This document shows, piece by piece, positions 41,622 to 50,744 of a stretch of DNA of 57,991 nucleotides; position 1 is the stretch's first letter; each line of letters opens with the position of its first letter. Below the pieces are notes generated by a model that did not search any database, was not told where the DNA came from, and was given only the letters and a program-made list of their open reading frames with translations. This DNA is from RGIG4074 sp964615285 (GTDB lineage Bacteria; Bacillota; Clostridia; Christensenellales; Borkfalkiaceae), in NCBI GenBank assembly GCA_964615285.1, contig CAZTND010000002.1, positions 1 to 57,991 on the forward strand, given 5' to 3'. The position numbers and the translations under genes are program-made.

Positions 41622-43376
41622 ATCAAAAAAAGAGACAGGAACCAATATTCCATATCGGTTTTACGAAAGAGGTTATTTGCCATTATTCTGGCGATAACCT
41701 TTCTTTTTTGCCTTTTGGCGGGCAGATTTTTCTATGTGCAGGTCATCTGGGACGACCATTTGCGTGCGCTGGCGCTCGACCAATGGATGCGCGAGATCCC
41801 CATCGTGGCGGAACGGGGACTGATCACCGACCGCAACGGGACGGTGCTGGCGGGGAACGAAACTTCCTACGCCGTGTTCCTGCGCGCCCGCGCCGTGCAG
41901 GACGCCGAATACACCGCCTCCGTTCTCTCTGCCGTCCTCGAATGCGACCGGGAGGAGCTGCTCGAACGGATAGAGGGCGGAAAGGTCTCCGAGATCACCG
42001 TGGCGCGGCGGGTAGAGAAGGAAAAGATAGAAACGCTGTGCGGGTACGATCTGAGCGGCGTCTATTTTTCCCGCGACAATACCCGCGTGTATCCGTATGA
42101 CGACCTCCTGTGCCAGGTGCTCGGCTTCACGTCCACGGACAGTTCGGGGACGACGGGCATCGAAAAATATTACGACAAGTATCTTTCGGGAGAGAACGGG
42201 GAACTCCTGTACGAGACCGATCTCGTGGGCGTCGACCTCGAAGGCGCGGTGGCGGCGTATGTGCCCGCGACGGACGGGCTGAACGTCGAACTGACCGTCG
42301 ATTTCGAGATCCAGGCGCTCGCCGAAGAGGTCATGAAGGAAGTATATGAGACATATTCTGCGGCGTCGGCGCAGTGCATCGTCCTCGACCCGCAGAATTT
42401 CGAGATCCTGGCGATGGTCAATTATCCTTCGTACGATCTGAACGACGTCCCGCGCGACGACCCCGACACGCTGAACGAACTTTCCCGCAACAGCCTGGTG
42501 AGCGACATCTATGAACCCGGTTCGACCTTCAAGATCGTTACCGCGGCGGCAAACATCGAGGAATACCTGCAGGGCAACGCGTCGGCGTTTTCGACCACGC
42601 ATGTGTTTTCTTCCGCCCGCACGCGCACGGTGGACGGCACGACCATCCGCTGTTGGAGCGACCATGCGAACGGAAAGCACTCCAACCAGACCATAGCCGA
42701 GGCCCTCAACAACAGCTGCAACCCCTGTTTTACGGATATAGCGCTCTCGCTGGGGAGCGAGACTTTCTATGAATACCTCGATCTCTTCAACTTCGGCGCG
42801 GAGACGGGCATCGATTACACGGGGGAAGCGCTCGGCATGCTCCTGCCGCAGTCGGCGGTCCGAGACTGCGACCTCGCCCGCATCGGGTTCGGGCAGACCA
42901 TCGCGGTCACCCCGTTGCAGCTCGCCTGCGCGACCGCGGCGGCCGTCAACGGCGGTTACTATTATACGCCCCATCTCGTGCGGCGCGTCTATTCTTCGGA
43001 CGGCGCCGTGGAGGAGACGATCGGCGCCGCCCTTAAAAACCGGACGGTGAGCGAGGAGGCGTCGCGCATCCTCGCGGGGATGCTGGAAGGCGTCGTCTCC
43101 GAGGGGAGCGGCAAAAAGGCGTATATCGAGGGGTATAAGATCGCCGGCAAGACGGGCACGGCGCAGAAATATGAGAACGGACACATCGCGCAGGGCAAAT
43201 ACGTCTCTTCGTTCGTCGGGTTTTTCCCCGCCGCCGACCCGCAGTATCTCGCCCTCGTCATCGTGGACGAACCGCAGGGGGCGTATTACGGCAGCGTCGT
43301 CGCCGCGCCCTGCGCGCAGCAGATATTTCAGGGCATCATCGACATCAGGGAGATCGCGCCCTGCGAAGATGTGTAG
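41622..43376 (+). CDS. class B penicillin-binding protein (FtsI/SpoVD type)
   Basis: About 584-residue transpeptidase that crosslinks septal or spore peptidoglycan. An N-terminal membrane helix (about residues 17-40) is followed by the PBP dimerisation domain. The transpeptidase domain has Ser301-Lys304 in PGSTFK, SCN at 365-367, and KTG at 510-512. No PASTA domain follows, unlike many SpoVD proteins. No ATG, GTG or TTG lies in frame before the helix. The ideal place, 9 bases after AAGGAG, is an ATC at 41622, so either a rare start codon or a one-base error is likely. Confidence 0.88.
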   Translation: MKKRDRNQYSISVLRKRLFAIILAITFLFCLLAGRFFYVQVIWDDHLRALALDQWMREIPIVAERGLITDRNGTVLAGNETSYAVFLRARAVQDAEYTASVLSAVLECDREELLERIEGGKVSEITVARRVEKEKIETLCGYDLSGVYFSRDNTRVYPYDDLLCQVLGFTSTDSSGTTGIEKYYDKYLSGENGELLYETDLVGVDLEGAVAAYVPATDGLNVELTVDFEIQALAEEVMKEVYETYSAASAQCIVLDPQNFEILAMVNYPSYDLNDVPRDDPDTLNELSRNSLVSDIYEPGSTFKIVTAAANIEEYLQGNASAFSTTHVFSSARTRTVDGTTIRCWSDHANGKHSNQTIAEALNNSCNPCFTDIALSLGSETFYEYLDLFNFGAETGIDYTGEALGMLLPQSAVRDCDLARIGFGQTIAVTPLQLACATAAAVNGGYYYTPHLVRRVYSSDGAVEETIGAALKNRTVSEEASRILAGMLEGVVSEGSGKKAYIEGYKIAGKTGTAQKYENGHIAQGKYVSSFVGFFPAADPQYLALVIVDEPQGAYYGSVVAAPCAQQIFQGIIDIREIAPCEDV

Positions 43377-43416
43377 AAGATATATAAAAATCAAGCGGTA
43401 AAGGGAGAAAGGACAC

Positions 43417-44880
43417 ATGCAACTGGACCGATTGCTCAAAGAAGTTTCCGTGAAAAAGATCTATGGAGATACGAAGGACAGGGAAATAAGCGCCATCCGC
43501 ACGGATTCGCGCATCATGGGGCGGGGCGAACTGTTCGTCGCGCTGAAAGGGGAAAACGCCGACGGGCACGATTACATACGGGAGGCCTGCCGCCGTGGCG
43601 CGGCGGCAGTGGTATGCGAAAAGTATACCGAGGGGCTGCGCGTGCCGCAGATCGTCACCGAGGACACGCGGAAAGCGCTGTCTTTTCTCGCCGCGGCGTT
43701 CTATGGGGAACCGCAGAAAAAGCTGAAGATCGTCGGCGTGACGGGAACGAACGGCAAGACGACCACCTGCCGCTTTCTCGCCTCTGTCCTTGAACGGGCG
43801 GGCAAAAAGACGGGGATCGTCGGCACGCTCGGGGTGTTTTACGGCGGCGTGTCGCTCGCGCCCGATCTCACCACGCCCGACCCGCTCCGCCTCTTCCGCC
43901 TCTTTTCCGACATGCTGAAGAGCGGCGTCGAATACGTCATGATGGAGGTATCGGCGCACGCCGTTTATTATTCCAAAGTCGCCGCCGTCCGCTTTGCCGC
44001 CTGCGTGTTCACCAATTGCACGCAGGATCACCTCGATTTCTTCGGCACGATGGAGCGATATGCCGCGGTCAAAAAACGGCTTTTTACGCAGGAGAAATAC
44101 GGTTTTGCCGTCGTCAACGCGGACGATCCCCTCGGCGCGGAGATCGTGAAGAGCTGCCCCCGCTGCCGGAGCTATGCCCTCGAAAGACCTGCCGACGACC
44201 GCGCCGTCGTGCTGGAGGAGGCGCTCCGCGGGAGTACCGCGCGCTTTGAACTCCGTGGCGAGGCCGTGGACGTCCGCCTGCGGCTGACGGGGCGCTACAA
44301 TGTGTACAACGCGCTGGCGGCAGCGGCGTGCGCGAAGGGCCTGGGCATCCGCTGCGCGGACATCGCCGCGGGGCTGTATGCCGTCGATAAGGTGGCGGGC
44401 AGGCTGGAGAGCCTGGGAAGCGTGAACGGCGGGGAGGTGTTCGTCGACTTCGCGCACACGCCCGACGGGCTCAAAAACGTCCTGACCGCACTCAAGGAGC
44501 GGTGCAGGGGCAAACTTCTCTGCGTGTTCGGGTGCGGGGGCAACCGCGATACGGGCAAACGGCCGCTGATGGGGGAGATCGCCGCGCAGCTGACCGATTT
44601 CTGCGTGCTCACGTCGGACAATCCGCGCTATGAGGAACCGTATGCCATCATCTCCGCCATCGAAGCGGGGTACCTCGTTCATTCGCGCAACTATGTGGTC
44701 GTGCAGGACCGGCGGAAGGCGATAGAATACGCCATGCGCCGCCTGCGGGAGAACGACGTTCTGCTCGTTGCGGGCAAAGGCGGGGAGAATTATCAGGAGA
44801 TCATGGGTATAAAATACGATTACAACGACAATGCTGTAATCGAAGAAGTCATGGAAAAGATGCGAACGGAGCAGTCATGA
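43417..44880 (+). CDS. murE: UDP-MurNAc-L-Ala-D-Glu:meso-diaminopimelate ligase
   Basis: 487-residue Mur ligase that adds the third stem residue in the cytoplasm. The ATP motif VTGTNGKTTT is near residue 110, and the DNPR motif is at 401-404, the signature for meso-diaminopimelate rather than lysine. AAAGGACAC precedes the ATG. The stop overlaps mraY (ATGA). murF, normally next, is not in this window. Confidence 0.95.
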   Translation: MQLDRLLKEVSVKKIYGDTKDREISAIRTDSRIMGRGELFVALKGENADGHDYIREACRRGAAAVVCEKYTEGLRVPQIVTEDTRKALSFLAAAFYGEPQKKLKIVGVTGTNGKTTTCRFLASVLERAGKKTGIVGTLGVFYGGVSLAPDLTTPDPLRLFRLFSDMLKSGVEYVMMEVSAHAVYYSKVAAVRFAACVFTNCTQDHLDFFGTMERYAAVKKRLFTQEKYGFAVVNADDPLGAEIVKSCPRCRSYALERPADDRAVVLEEALRGSTARFELRGEAVDVRLRLTGRYNVYNALAAAACAKGLGIRCADIAAGLYAVDKVAGRLESLGSVNGGEVFVDFAHTPDGLKNVLTALKERCRGKLLCVFGCGGNRDTGKRPLMGEIAAQLTDFCVLTSDNPRYEEPYAIISAIEAGYLVHSRNYVVVQDRRKAIEYAMRRLRENDVLLVAGKGGENYQEIMGIKYDYNDNAVIEEVMEKMRTEQS

Positions 44881-45827
44881 AAGAGCACTTATCGGCGGCG
44901 TTGTTGTCGTTTGCCCTGTCCTTCCTTCTCTGCCTGGCGGAGATCCCTCTGCTCAGGAGGCTGAAGGCAGGGCAGAATATTTTGGGCTACGTCAAAGAGC
45001 ACAGGGGAAAGAGCGGCACGCCCACGATGGGCGGGCTGGCTTTCCTGTTGTCCGCTGCCGCCGTTTCGCTCGTGTTTTACGGTTTTTCGGACAAGTCGCT
45101 CTACGTCTCCGTCGCCATCGGGCTGGGATTCATGCTCGTGGGATTTCTGGATGATTTCATGAAACTCAGGCACAAGAAGAACCTCGGGCTGACGGCGTGG
45201 CAGAAGATCGTTTTTCAGACCGCCGTCGCCCTCTGCGCCGGCGTCTATTGCTATCTGGACGGGCTGACCGTCGTCTTTGTCCCGTTCACGAAACTCTCTT
45301 TCGACATCGGCTGGGGGATCGTTCCGCTGGGCGTGTTCGTGTTCCTCGCCGCCGTGAACAGCGTCAACCTGACGGACGGGCTCGACGGGCTGGCGGGGAA
45401 CGGTGCGGCGGCATATTTTCTCTCGATGGGGCTCCTTCTCTGCGTGCAGGTCCGCTTTTCCGCCGTGGCGGGATTGTGTTTCTGCCTGACGGGCGCGCTG
45501 GCGGCGTACCTCGTGTTCAACACCAACCGCGCCAGCGTGTTCATGGGGGATACGGGTTCCTTAGGCCTCGGCGGGTTCGTCGCCTGTACGGGTATTTTCA
45601 CGGGCGATCTGCTCTATATCGCCGTTATCGGATTTGTGTTCGTGCTTTCGAGCATAACCGTCATCATACAGGTCATATACTATAAGAAAACGGGCAGGCG
45701 GGTGTTTCTGATGGCGCCCGTGCACCATCATTTTCAGGAAAAGGGGTACAGCGAAAGCAAGATCGCTTACTGTTACGGACTGATCACGGTGTTTCTCGGC
45801 GCGCTCTGCCTGCTTGCCCAGCTCTGA
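44877..45827 (+). CDS. mraY: phospho-MurNAc-pentapeptide transferase
   Basis: 316-residue integral membrane enzyme that makes lipid I. It has about ten helices and the motifs KEHRGKSGTPTMGGLAFL, FLDDFMKL, NSVNLTDGLDGLAG and MAPVHHHFQEKG. It overlaps murE by 4 bases; murD follows 11 bases later. Confidence 0.96.
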   Translation: MKEHLSAALLSFALSFLLCLAEIPLLRRLKAGQNILGYVKEHRGKSGTPTMGGLAFLLSAAAVSLVFYGFSDKSLYVSVAIGLGFMLVGFLDDFMKLRHKKNLGLTAWQKIVFQTAVALCAGVYCYLDGLTVVFVPFTKLSFDIGWGIVPLGVFVFLAAVNSVNLTDGLDGLAGNGAAAYFLSMGLLLCVQVRFSAVAGLCFCLTGALAAYLVFNTNRASVFMGDTGSLGLGGFVACTGIFTGDLLYIAVIGFVFVLSSITVIIQVIYYKKTGRRVFLMAPVHHHFQEKGYSESKIAYCYGLITVFLGALCLLAQL

Positions 45828-45838
45828 GGTGAAAGATT

Positions 45839-47293
45839 ATGTATCCGAAAATGCAAAAATTTCTGGTGGCGGGCGTCTCCCGTTCGGGCACGGCGGCGGC
45901 AAAGCTGCTGCTCTCGCACGGCGCTTCGGTGTACGTCTACGATGAAAAGACGGACGGGGCGGCGGGAAAGAATATAGCTTCGCTCCGGTCGCTCGGCGCG
46001 GTCGCGGTCACGGCGGAGACGCTCGGGGAGGCGCAGGCGGCATGCGATATACTGGTCCTCAGCCCGGGCGTCCCCATCGACCATCCGCTGCCCGTCGCCT
46101 TTCGAAAAGCGGGCAAGAAGATCATCGGCGAAATGGAGCTGGGGGCGCTCTTCCTCAAAGCCCCCGCCGTCGCCGTGACGGGCACCAACGGCAAGACGAC
46201 CACCGTCGGCATGATCGGGGAGATATTGCGCCGCGCGGGGATGAACGCCGTCGTCTGCGGCAACGCGGGGCTGCCGCTCTGCGACTGTGCGGAGGAACTC
46301 GGTCACGACGACATCGCCGTCATCGAAGTTTCCTCCTTTCAGCTGGAATCCCTCTCTTCCCTGCGGGCGCACGTCTCGGCCGTTCTCAACGTCGCCGAGG
46401 ATCATCTCGACCGCCATTACAACATGGATAATTACATATTCCTGAAGAAAAAGCTGCTCCAGAACAGCCGGGAGAGCGAATATGCCGTGCTCAATTACGA
46501 CGACGCCGTCGTGCGCGGTTTTGCCGACGGCTGCCGGGCGAAAATCGTCTGGTTCTCCCTGAAAGAACGGGTGGACGGCGCATATCTTTACGGCGGGGAT
46601 CTTTTCTGGAAGGACGAAAAGATCGCCGCGGCGGACGAACTCTCCGTCGAGGGGGCGCACAATATCGCCGACGCGCTCGCCGCGGTCTGCGCCGCCAAAC
46701 TCTTCGGGGCGGACAGCGAAGCCGTCCGGGAGGGGCTGACGGAATTTAAGGGCGTCCGGCATCGGCTGGAGACGGTCGGAGAGGTCGGGGGCGTGAAGTA
46801 CATCGACGATTCCAAGGCGACCAACGTGGACGCCGCCGTCAAGGCACTCGACAGCGTGAAGGGGGACAGCGTCCTTTTGCTCGGCGGCAGGGATAAGGGA
46901 TATGATTACGACGCGCTCTTCGAGCGCATCAAGCGCGGGGGCGTGGCGCAGGCGGTGCTGTACGGGGAAAACCGTTTCAAACTGCTCTCGTCCGCCGTCC
47001 GCTGCGGCTTCCGCCGCGCCTCCCTCTGTCCCGATTTCGATATGGCGGTGCGGTTCGCCGCATTGCTCGCAAAGCCGGGGCAGAACGTCCTTCTGAGCCC
47101 CGCGGCGGCGAGTTTTGACGCCTTTTCGGATTACGGCGAACGGGGGGACCGGTTCGCGGAGATCGTGCGGGAATTGCAGGGACGGGCGGAAGAGGCCTGC
47201 CCGGACGGGGAAACGGACGGAGAGGACGGGACGGAATATGCCGACGGTGCCGAAGACGAAGAAGAGATCCCGGCGGACGGAATTTTGGAATAG
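45839..47293 (+). CDS. murD: UDP-MurNAc-L-alanine:D-glutamate ligase
   Basis: 484-residue Mur ligase adding D-glutamate. The ATP motif is VTGTNGKTTTVGMIGE; later LNVAEDHLDRHYNMDNY, YIDDSKATNVDA and LLSPAAASFDAFSDYGERGDRF are typical. After the catalytic part there is an acidic tail of about 40 residues (EDGTEYADGAEDEEE), which overlaps the start of ftsW by 56 bases. The tail may exist mainly because of this overlap. Confidence 0.95.
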   Translation: MYPKMQKFLVAGVSRSGTAAAKLLLSHGASVYVYDEKTDGAAGKNIASLRSLGAVAVTAETLGEAQAACDILVLSPGVPIDHPLPVAFRKAGKKIIGEMELGALFLKAPAVAVTGTNGKTTTVGMIGEILRRAGMNAVVCGNAGLPLCDCAEELGHDDIAVIEVSSFQLESLSSLRAHVSAVLNVAEDHLDRHYNMDNYIFLKKKLLQNSRESEYAVLNYDDAVVRGFADGCRAKIVWFSLKERVDGAYLYGGDLFWKDEKIAAADELSVEGAHNIADALAAVCAAKLFGADSEAVREGLTEFKGVRHRLETVGEVGGVKYIDDSKATNVDAAVKALDSVKGDSVLLLGGRDKGYDYDALFERIKRGGVAQAVLYGENRFKLLSSAVRCGFRRASLCPDFDMAVRFAALLAKPGQNVLLSPAAASFDAFSDYGERGDRFAEIVRELQGRAEEACPDGETDGEDGTEYADGAEDEEEIPADGILE

Positions 47294-48431
47294 TCTGATC
47301 CGTTCGGAAGAAAAGAGACAGCGGGGCGACGTCGCACTGCTCGTGCTGGTCGGGCTGTACGCTCTTTTCGGCGTGATCATGGTCTATTCCGCCAGCAGTT
47401 ACAACGCCGAAGTGCTGTACGGGGACGAATTTTATTTTTTCAAAAAGCAGCTGCTCGGGTATGTCATCGGGCTGGCGGCGATGATCTGCGTCGGATTTTT
47501 CGACTATCGGAAATTGTATACGGTCAAATGGGTGCGCTGGGTCGTCTACTGCGTGCCGATCGTCCTGCTCGCCCTGGTCTTTGTCCCCGGGATCGGCGTC
47601 AGCAATTACGGCGCGACCCGCTGGATCGGCGTCGGGCCCATCACCATACAGCCGTCCGAGCTGGCAAAGTACGGTTATGTGGTATTCTGTGCGGCATACA
47701 TCGCCAAGGATCCGCGGCGGGTGAAGAGTTTTTGGGGCATTCTGCCCCTGATCGGCAGCGGGCTTCTGATCTGCGTGCTCATCATGCTGGAGCCGAATAT
47801 GTCGGTCACCATGCTCCTTGCCGCGCTCATGTTTTCCATGATCTTTCTGAGCGGAACGAAGCTCGTCAATCTCTTCTTCCTCATCGTTCCCTTCCTCATC
47901 GCCCTGCCGGCGCTCATCCTCGCCGAGCCGTACCGTCTGCTGCGCCTGAGCGCCTTTCTCAACCCCTGGGCGTCCCCGCAGGACGAAGGGTATCAGCTCA
48001 TTCAGTCTCTCTACGCCCTCGGCAACGGCGGCTGGTTCGGGGTGGGGCTCTTCAATTCCCGCCAGAAATACCGTTTTTTGCCCTTTGCGGAGAGCGACTT
48101 CATTCTCTCGGTCATCGGCGAGGAATTCGGCTTTGTCGGCGTGCTGCTTTTGTTCGCGGCGGCGGGGATCATCGTGTACAAGGGGTTCAAAATCGCTTCG
48201 GCGTGCGACAATCTCTTCGGCAATCTCCTCGCGAGCGGCATCACGCTGGCGTTTGGCATCCAAACCCTTCTGAACGCATTGGTCGTCAGCGGCAGCATCC
48301 CGCCGACGGGGCTGCCCCTGCCGCTCATCTCGAGCGGCAACACCTCTCTCATCATCACCATGACATCCGTCGGCATCCTGTATAGTATTTCCAGACACAA
48401 TGGCGGACGAAAAAATCATATAATACAGTGA
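47238..48431 (+). CDS. ftsW: SEDS-family peptidoglycan glycosyltransferase FtsW
   Basis: 397-residue membrane protein with about ten helices. It contains VMVYSAS, GATRWIGVGPITIQPSELAK, LEPNMS, LNPWASPQDEGYQLIQSLYALGNGG in outline, and GLPLPLISSGNTSLI, all SEDS hallmarks. It works with the class B PBP at the septum. The start at 47238 was chosen because the basic tail leads directly into helix 1; earlier in-frame codons lie inside murD. murG, usually next, is absent here. Confidence 0.92.
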   Translation: MPTVPKTKKRSRRTEFWNSLIRSEEKRQRGDVALLVLVGLYALFGVIMVYSASSYNAEVLYGDEFYFFKKQLLGYVIGLAAMICVGFFDYRKLYTVKWVRWVVYCVPIVLLALVFVPGIGVSNYGATRWIGVGPITIQPSELAKYGYVVFCAAYIAKDPRRVKSFWGILPLIGSGLLICVLIMLEPNMSVTMLLAALMFSMIFLSGTKLVNLFFLIVPFLIALPALILAEPYRLLRLSAFLNPWASPQDEGYQLIQSLYALGNGGWFGVGLFNSRQKYRFLPFAESDFILSVIGEEFGFVGVLLLFAAAGIIVYKGFKIASACDNLFGNLLASGITLAFGIQTLLNALVVSGSIPPTGLPLPLISSGNTSLIITMTSVGILYSISRHNGGRKNHIIQ

Positions 48432-48461
48432 TTTTCGTCTGAAAAGAAAGGAGTACTACAC

Positions 48462-49718
48462 ATGGATAAATTTATAATAGAAGGGGGAAACAGGCTGTAC
48501 GGCTCCGTGCGAACGCAATCGGCGAAAAATTCCGTGCTCGTCCTGCTCGCCGCCTCTGTTTTAACCGAGGAACGAGTGATGATCGAAAACGTCCCGCGCA
48601 TCTCGGATGTCGTTCATATGAGCGAGATATTGCAGAAACTCGGCGCGGACGTATCTTTTGAGGGGGAAACCGTGACGGTGTGCAGCGAGAACGCGCACGA
48701 GCGGGACATCTCTTCCCACCTGACGCGGGAGCTGCGCTCTTCGGTTTTCATGCTCGGTTCGGTACTCACCCGCTTCAAGCACGCGCGCATCTCCTACCCC
48801 GGCGGCTGCGACATCGGGCTGCGGCCCATCGACTTGCACCTGTTCGGGCTGAAAAAACTCGGCGTCAAGACCGAGGAGCGGGACGGCTATATCGTCTGCA
48901 ACGCCGAAAAATTGGTGGGGAGCAACATCCATCTCGATTTCCCCAGCGTGGGCGCGACCGAAAACATCATTCTCGCCTCCGTCAAGGCGCAGGGGGAGAC
49001 GGTCATCTCCAACGCCGCCAAGGAACCGGAGATACGCGACCTGCAGGATTTTCTCAACCGGATGGGAGCGAAAGTGAGCGGCGCGGGGACGGATACCGTG
49101 GTGGTGCGCGGCGTAAAGGAACTGCACGGCACCCGTTTTTCGCCCATCCGCGACCGCATCGAGGCGGGCACTTTCCTCATCGCCTGCGCCATGTGCGGCG
49201 GCGAGATCTGCGTGGAGGGGGGCAGGCGGCAAAATATTGCGGCCCTTCTCAACAAATTGAGCGAAAACACTTGCAAAATACATATAGAAAATGATAAAAT
49301 ATACATAAGAAGCAGCGGAAAACTCAGGAGCAACCGGCACATCGAAACGCTCCCGTTCCCCGGCTTCCCGACCGATCTGCAGGCGCAGATGACCTCGCTC
49401 AATTGCATCGCCGACGGCGCCTGCATCCTCACCGAAAACTTATTCGAGACCCGTTTCAAACACGTTCCCGAACTCATACGCATGGGGGCGGACATCACGG
49501 TCAAGGATCGCACGGCGCTCGTGCGCGGCGTGGATCGCCTGCATGGCGCGGCCGTCTCAGCCGAGGACCTGCGCGGCGGCGCCGCGCTCACTTTGGCAGC
49601 GCTGACCGCGGAAGGGAAGAGCGAAGTGCTCAATCTCACCCACATCGACCGCGGGTATGACGGGCTGGAGCGGAAACTGCGGTCGCTCGGTGCGGATATA
49701 GCCCGCGTGCAGGCATAG
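48462..49718 (+). CDS. murA: UDP-N-acetylglucosamine 1-carboxyvinyltransferase
   Basis: 418-residue EPSP-synthase-fold enzyme, first committed step of peptidoglycan synthesis and the target of fosfomycin. Cys116 in YPGGCDIGLRP is the fosfomycin-reactive residue. AKN at 21-23 contains the catalytic Lys. AAAGGAG lies before the ATG. It is the dcw-resident copy, between ftsW and divIB. Confidence 0.95.
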   Translation: MDKFIIEGGNRLYGSVRTQSAKNSVLVLLAASVLTEERVMIENVPRISDVVHMSEILQKLGADVSFEGETVTVCSENAHERDISSHLTRELRSSVFMLGSVLTRFKHARISYPGGCDIGLRPIDLHLFGLKKLGVKTEERDGYIVCNAEKLVGSNIHLDFPSVGATENIILASVKAQGETVISNAAKEPEIRDLQDFLNRMGAKVSGAGTDTVVVRGVKELHGTRFSPIRDRIEAGTFLIACAMCGGEICVEGGRRQNIAALLNKLSENTCKIHIENDKIYIRSSGKLRSNRHIETLPFPGFPTDLQAQMTSLNCIADGACILTENLFETRFKHVPELIRMGADITVKDRTALVRGVDRLHGAAVSAEDLRGGAALTLAALTAEGKSEVLNLTHIDRGYDGLERKLRSLGADIARVQA

Positions 49719-49767
49719 CGGCGGGGGCTTTTTGCGGCGGTCGGTAACAAAAGAGAGGAAAAAACAG

Positions 49768-50550
49768 ATGAAAAAACAAAAAACGCTGGTGGCAGTCATT
49801 TCCGTCGTCCTTTTTTTGGCGGCGCTGCTGCTCGGCGCCAATACCGTATTTTCCGTATCACAGGTAGAGATCGCCTATGAGGTTTCTTCCGCGCAGGCGC
49901 GGGCGGATGCTCTCGCGCTCCAGCGCGCCCTCGAAGAAGAGTATATCGGAGAAAATATTTTCTTTGTCCGGGGCGATAGGGTGACCGCCGCGTTTGATGG
50001 CTATCCCTATCTCTCGGTGAAGAGTTTTGCAAAGTCCTATCCCGACAAGCTCGTGCTTTCCGTGGAGGAGAAGCTCGAAACGTACGCCGTCGCCGTCGAA
50101 GAGAACGGCGGCACGGTCTACTATATGCTTTCGTCAGAGGGGGATATCCTGCGCAAAAGCGCCGTCAACGAAAGCAACGTGGACGGGGGCGCCAACTTCC
50201 TGATAACGGGCCTCGCCTATGCGGCGGACGGCGGCTTTGCCGGCGACGGCAATTTTCAGACGGCGCTGACCGTCTGCACGCTGATGGACCGGCTGACGGG
50301 GGGCATCCGTACCTGTCTCGGCTCCCTGCAGGTCCTTTCCGACGCGACGGGGACGGAGTTCATCGTGCAGACGCTCGAAGGGGTGGAGATCCGCATCGGC
50401 AACCCCGCGTCTCTCACGGAAGAGAAGACGGAGGCGGCGGTGGGGATGTATCTCTCCCTCTCGGCGCAAGACAAGCTCTTCGGGTACATTTCCGTCCGGG
50501 ACAGTGCGGACGGCGGCATGGTCGGGCCCACATACACGCCGCGGGCCTGA
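49768..50550 (+). CDS. divIB: cell division protein DivIB/FtsQ
   Basis: 260-residue bitopic protein. A short basic cytoplasmic tail and one membrane helix (about residues 7-25) precede a POTRA-like domain (FSVSQVEIAYEV, then LVLSVEEKLETYAVAVEENG) and a beta-rich region. Sequence conservation is low, so the call rests on topology, the POTRA start and the place between murA and ftsA. The start at 49768 has GAGAGGAA upstream; an in-frame TTG at 49732 is less likely. Confidence 0.8.
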   Translation: MKKQKTLVAVISVVLFLAALLLGANTVFSVSQVEIAYEVSSAQARADALALQRALEEEYIGENIFFVRGDRVTAAFDGYPYLSVKSFAKSYPDKLVLSVEEKLETYAVAVEENGGTVYYMLSSEGDILRKSAVNESNVDGGANFLITGLAYAADGGFAGDGNFQTALTVCTLMDRLTGGIRTCLGSLQVLSDATGTEFIVQTLEGVEIRIGNPASLTEEKTEAAVGMYLSLSAQDKLFGYISVRDSADGGMVGPTYTPRA

Positions 50551-50596
50551 TGGGCATAAAAAGAGAATACCACGCCTGCGAAAAGGGTGTAAAAGG

Positions 50597-50623
50597 AAGG
50601 CGGTTTGCGGGCCGCCTTTTTTT
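50597..50623 (+). terminator. terminator after divIB
   Basis: The stem AAGGCGG with CCGCCTT (8-base loop) ends in seven T. It separates the murein-synthesis part of the cluster from ftsA-ftsZ. Confidence 0.75.
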
Positions 50624-50644
50624 CGATAAAGGCCGTCCAAGCTC

Positions 50645-50673
50645 TTGACAACCCTTTGAAAAAGTTATATAAT
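50645..50673 (+). promoter_or_regulatory. consensus promoter of ftsA-ftsZ
   Basis: TTGACA (50645-50650), 17 bases, TATAAT (50668-50673): a full consensus match. Confidence 0.92.
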
Positions 50674-50744
50674 AAAGTCATAATATATTTTGAAATATAT
50701 TATTTTGTTGCATATTATTTTTTACGGTTCGCGGAGAAAGAGAG

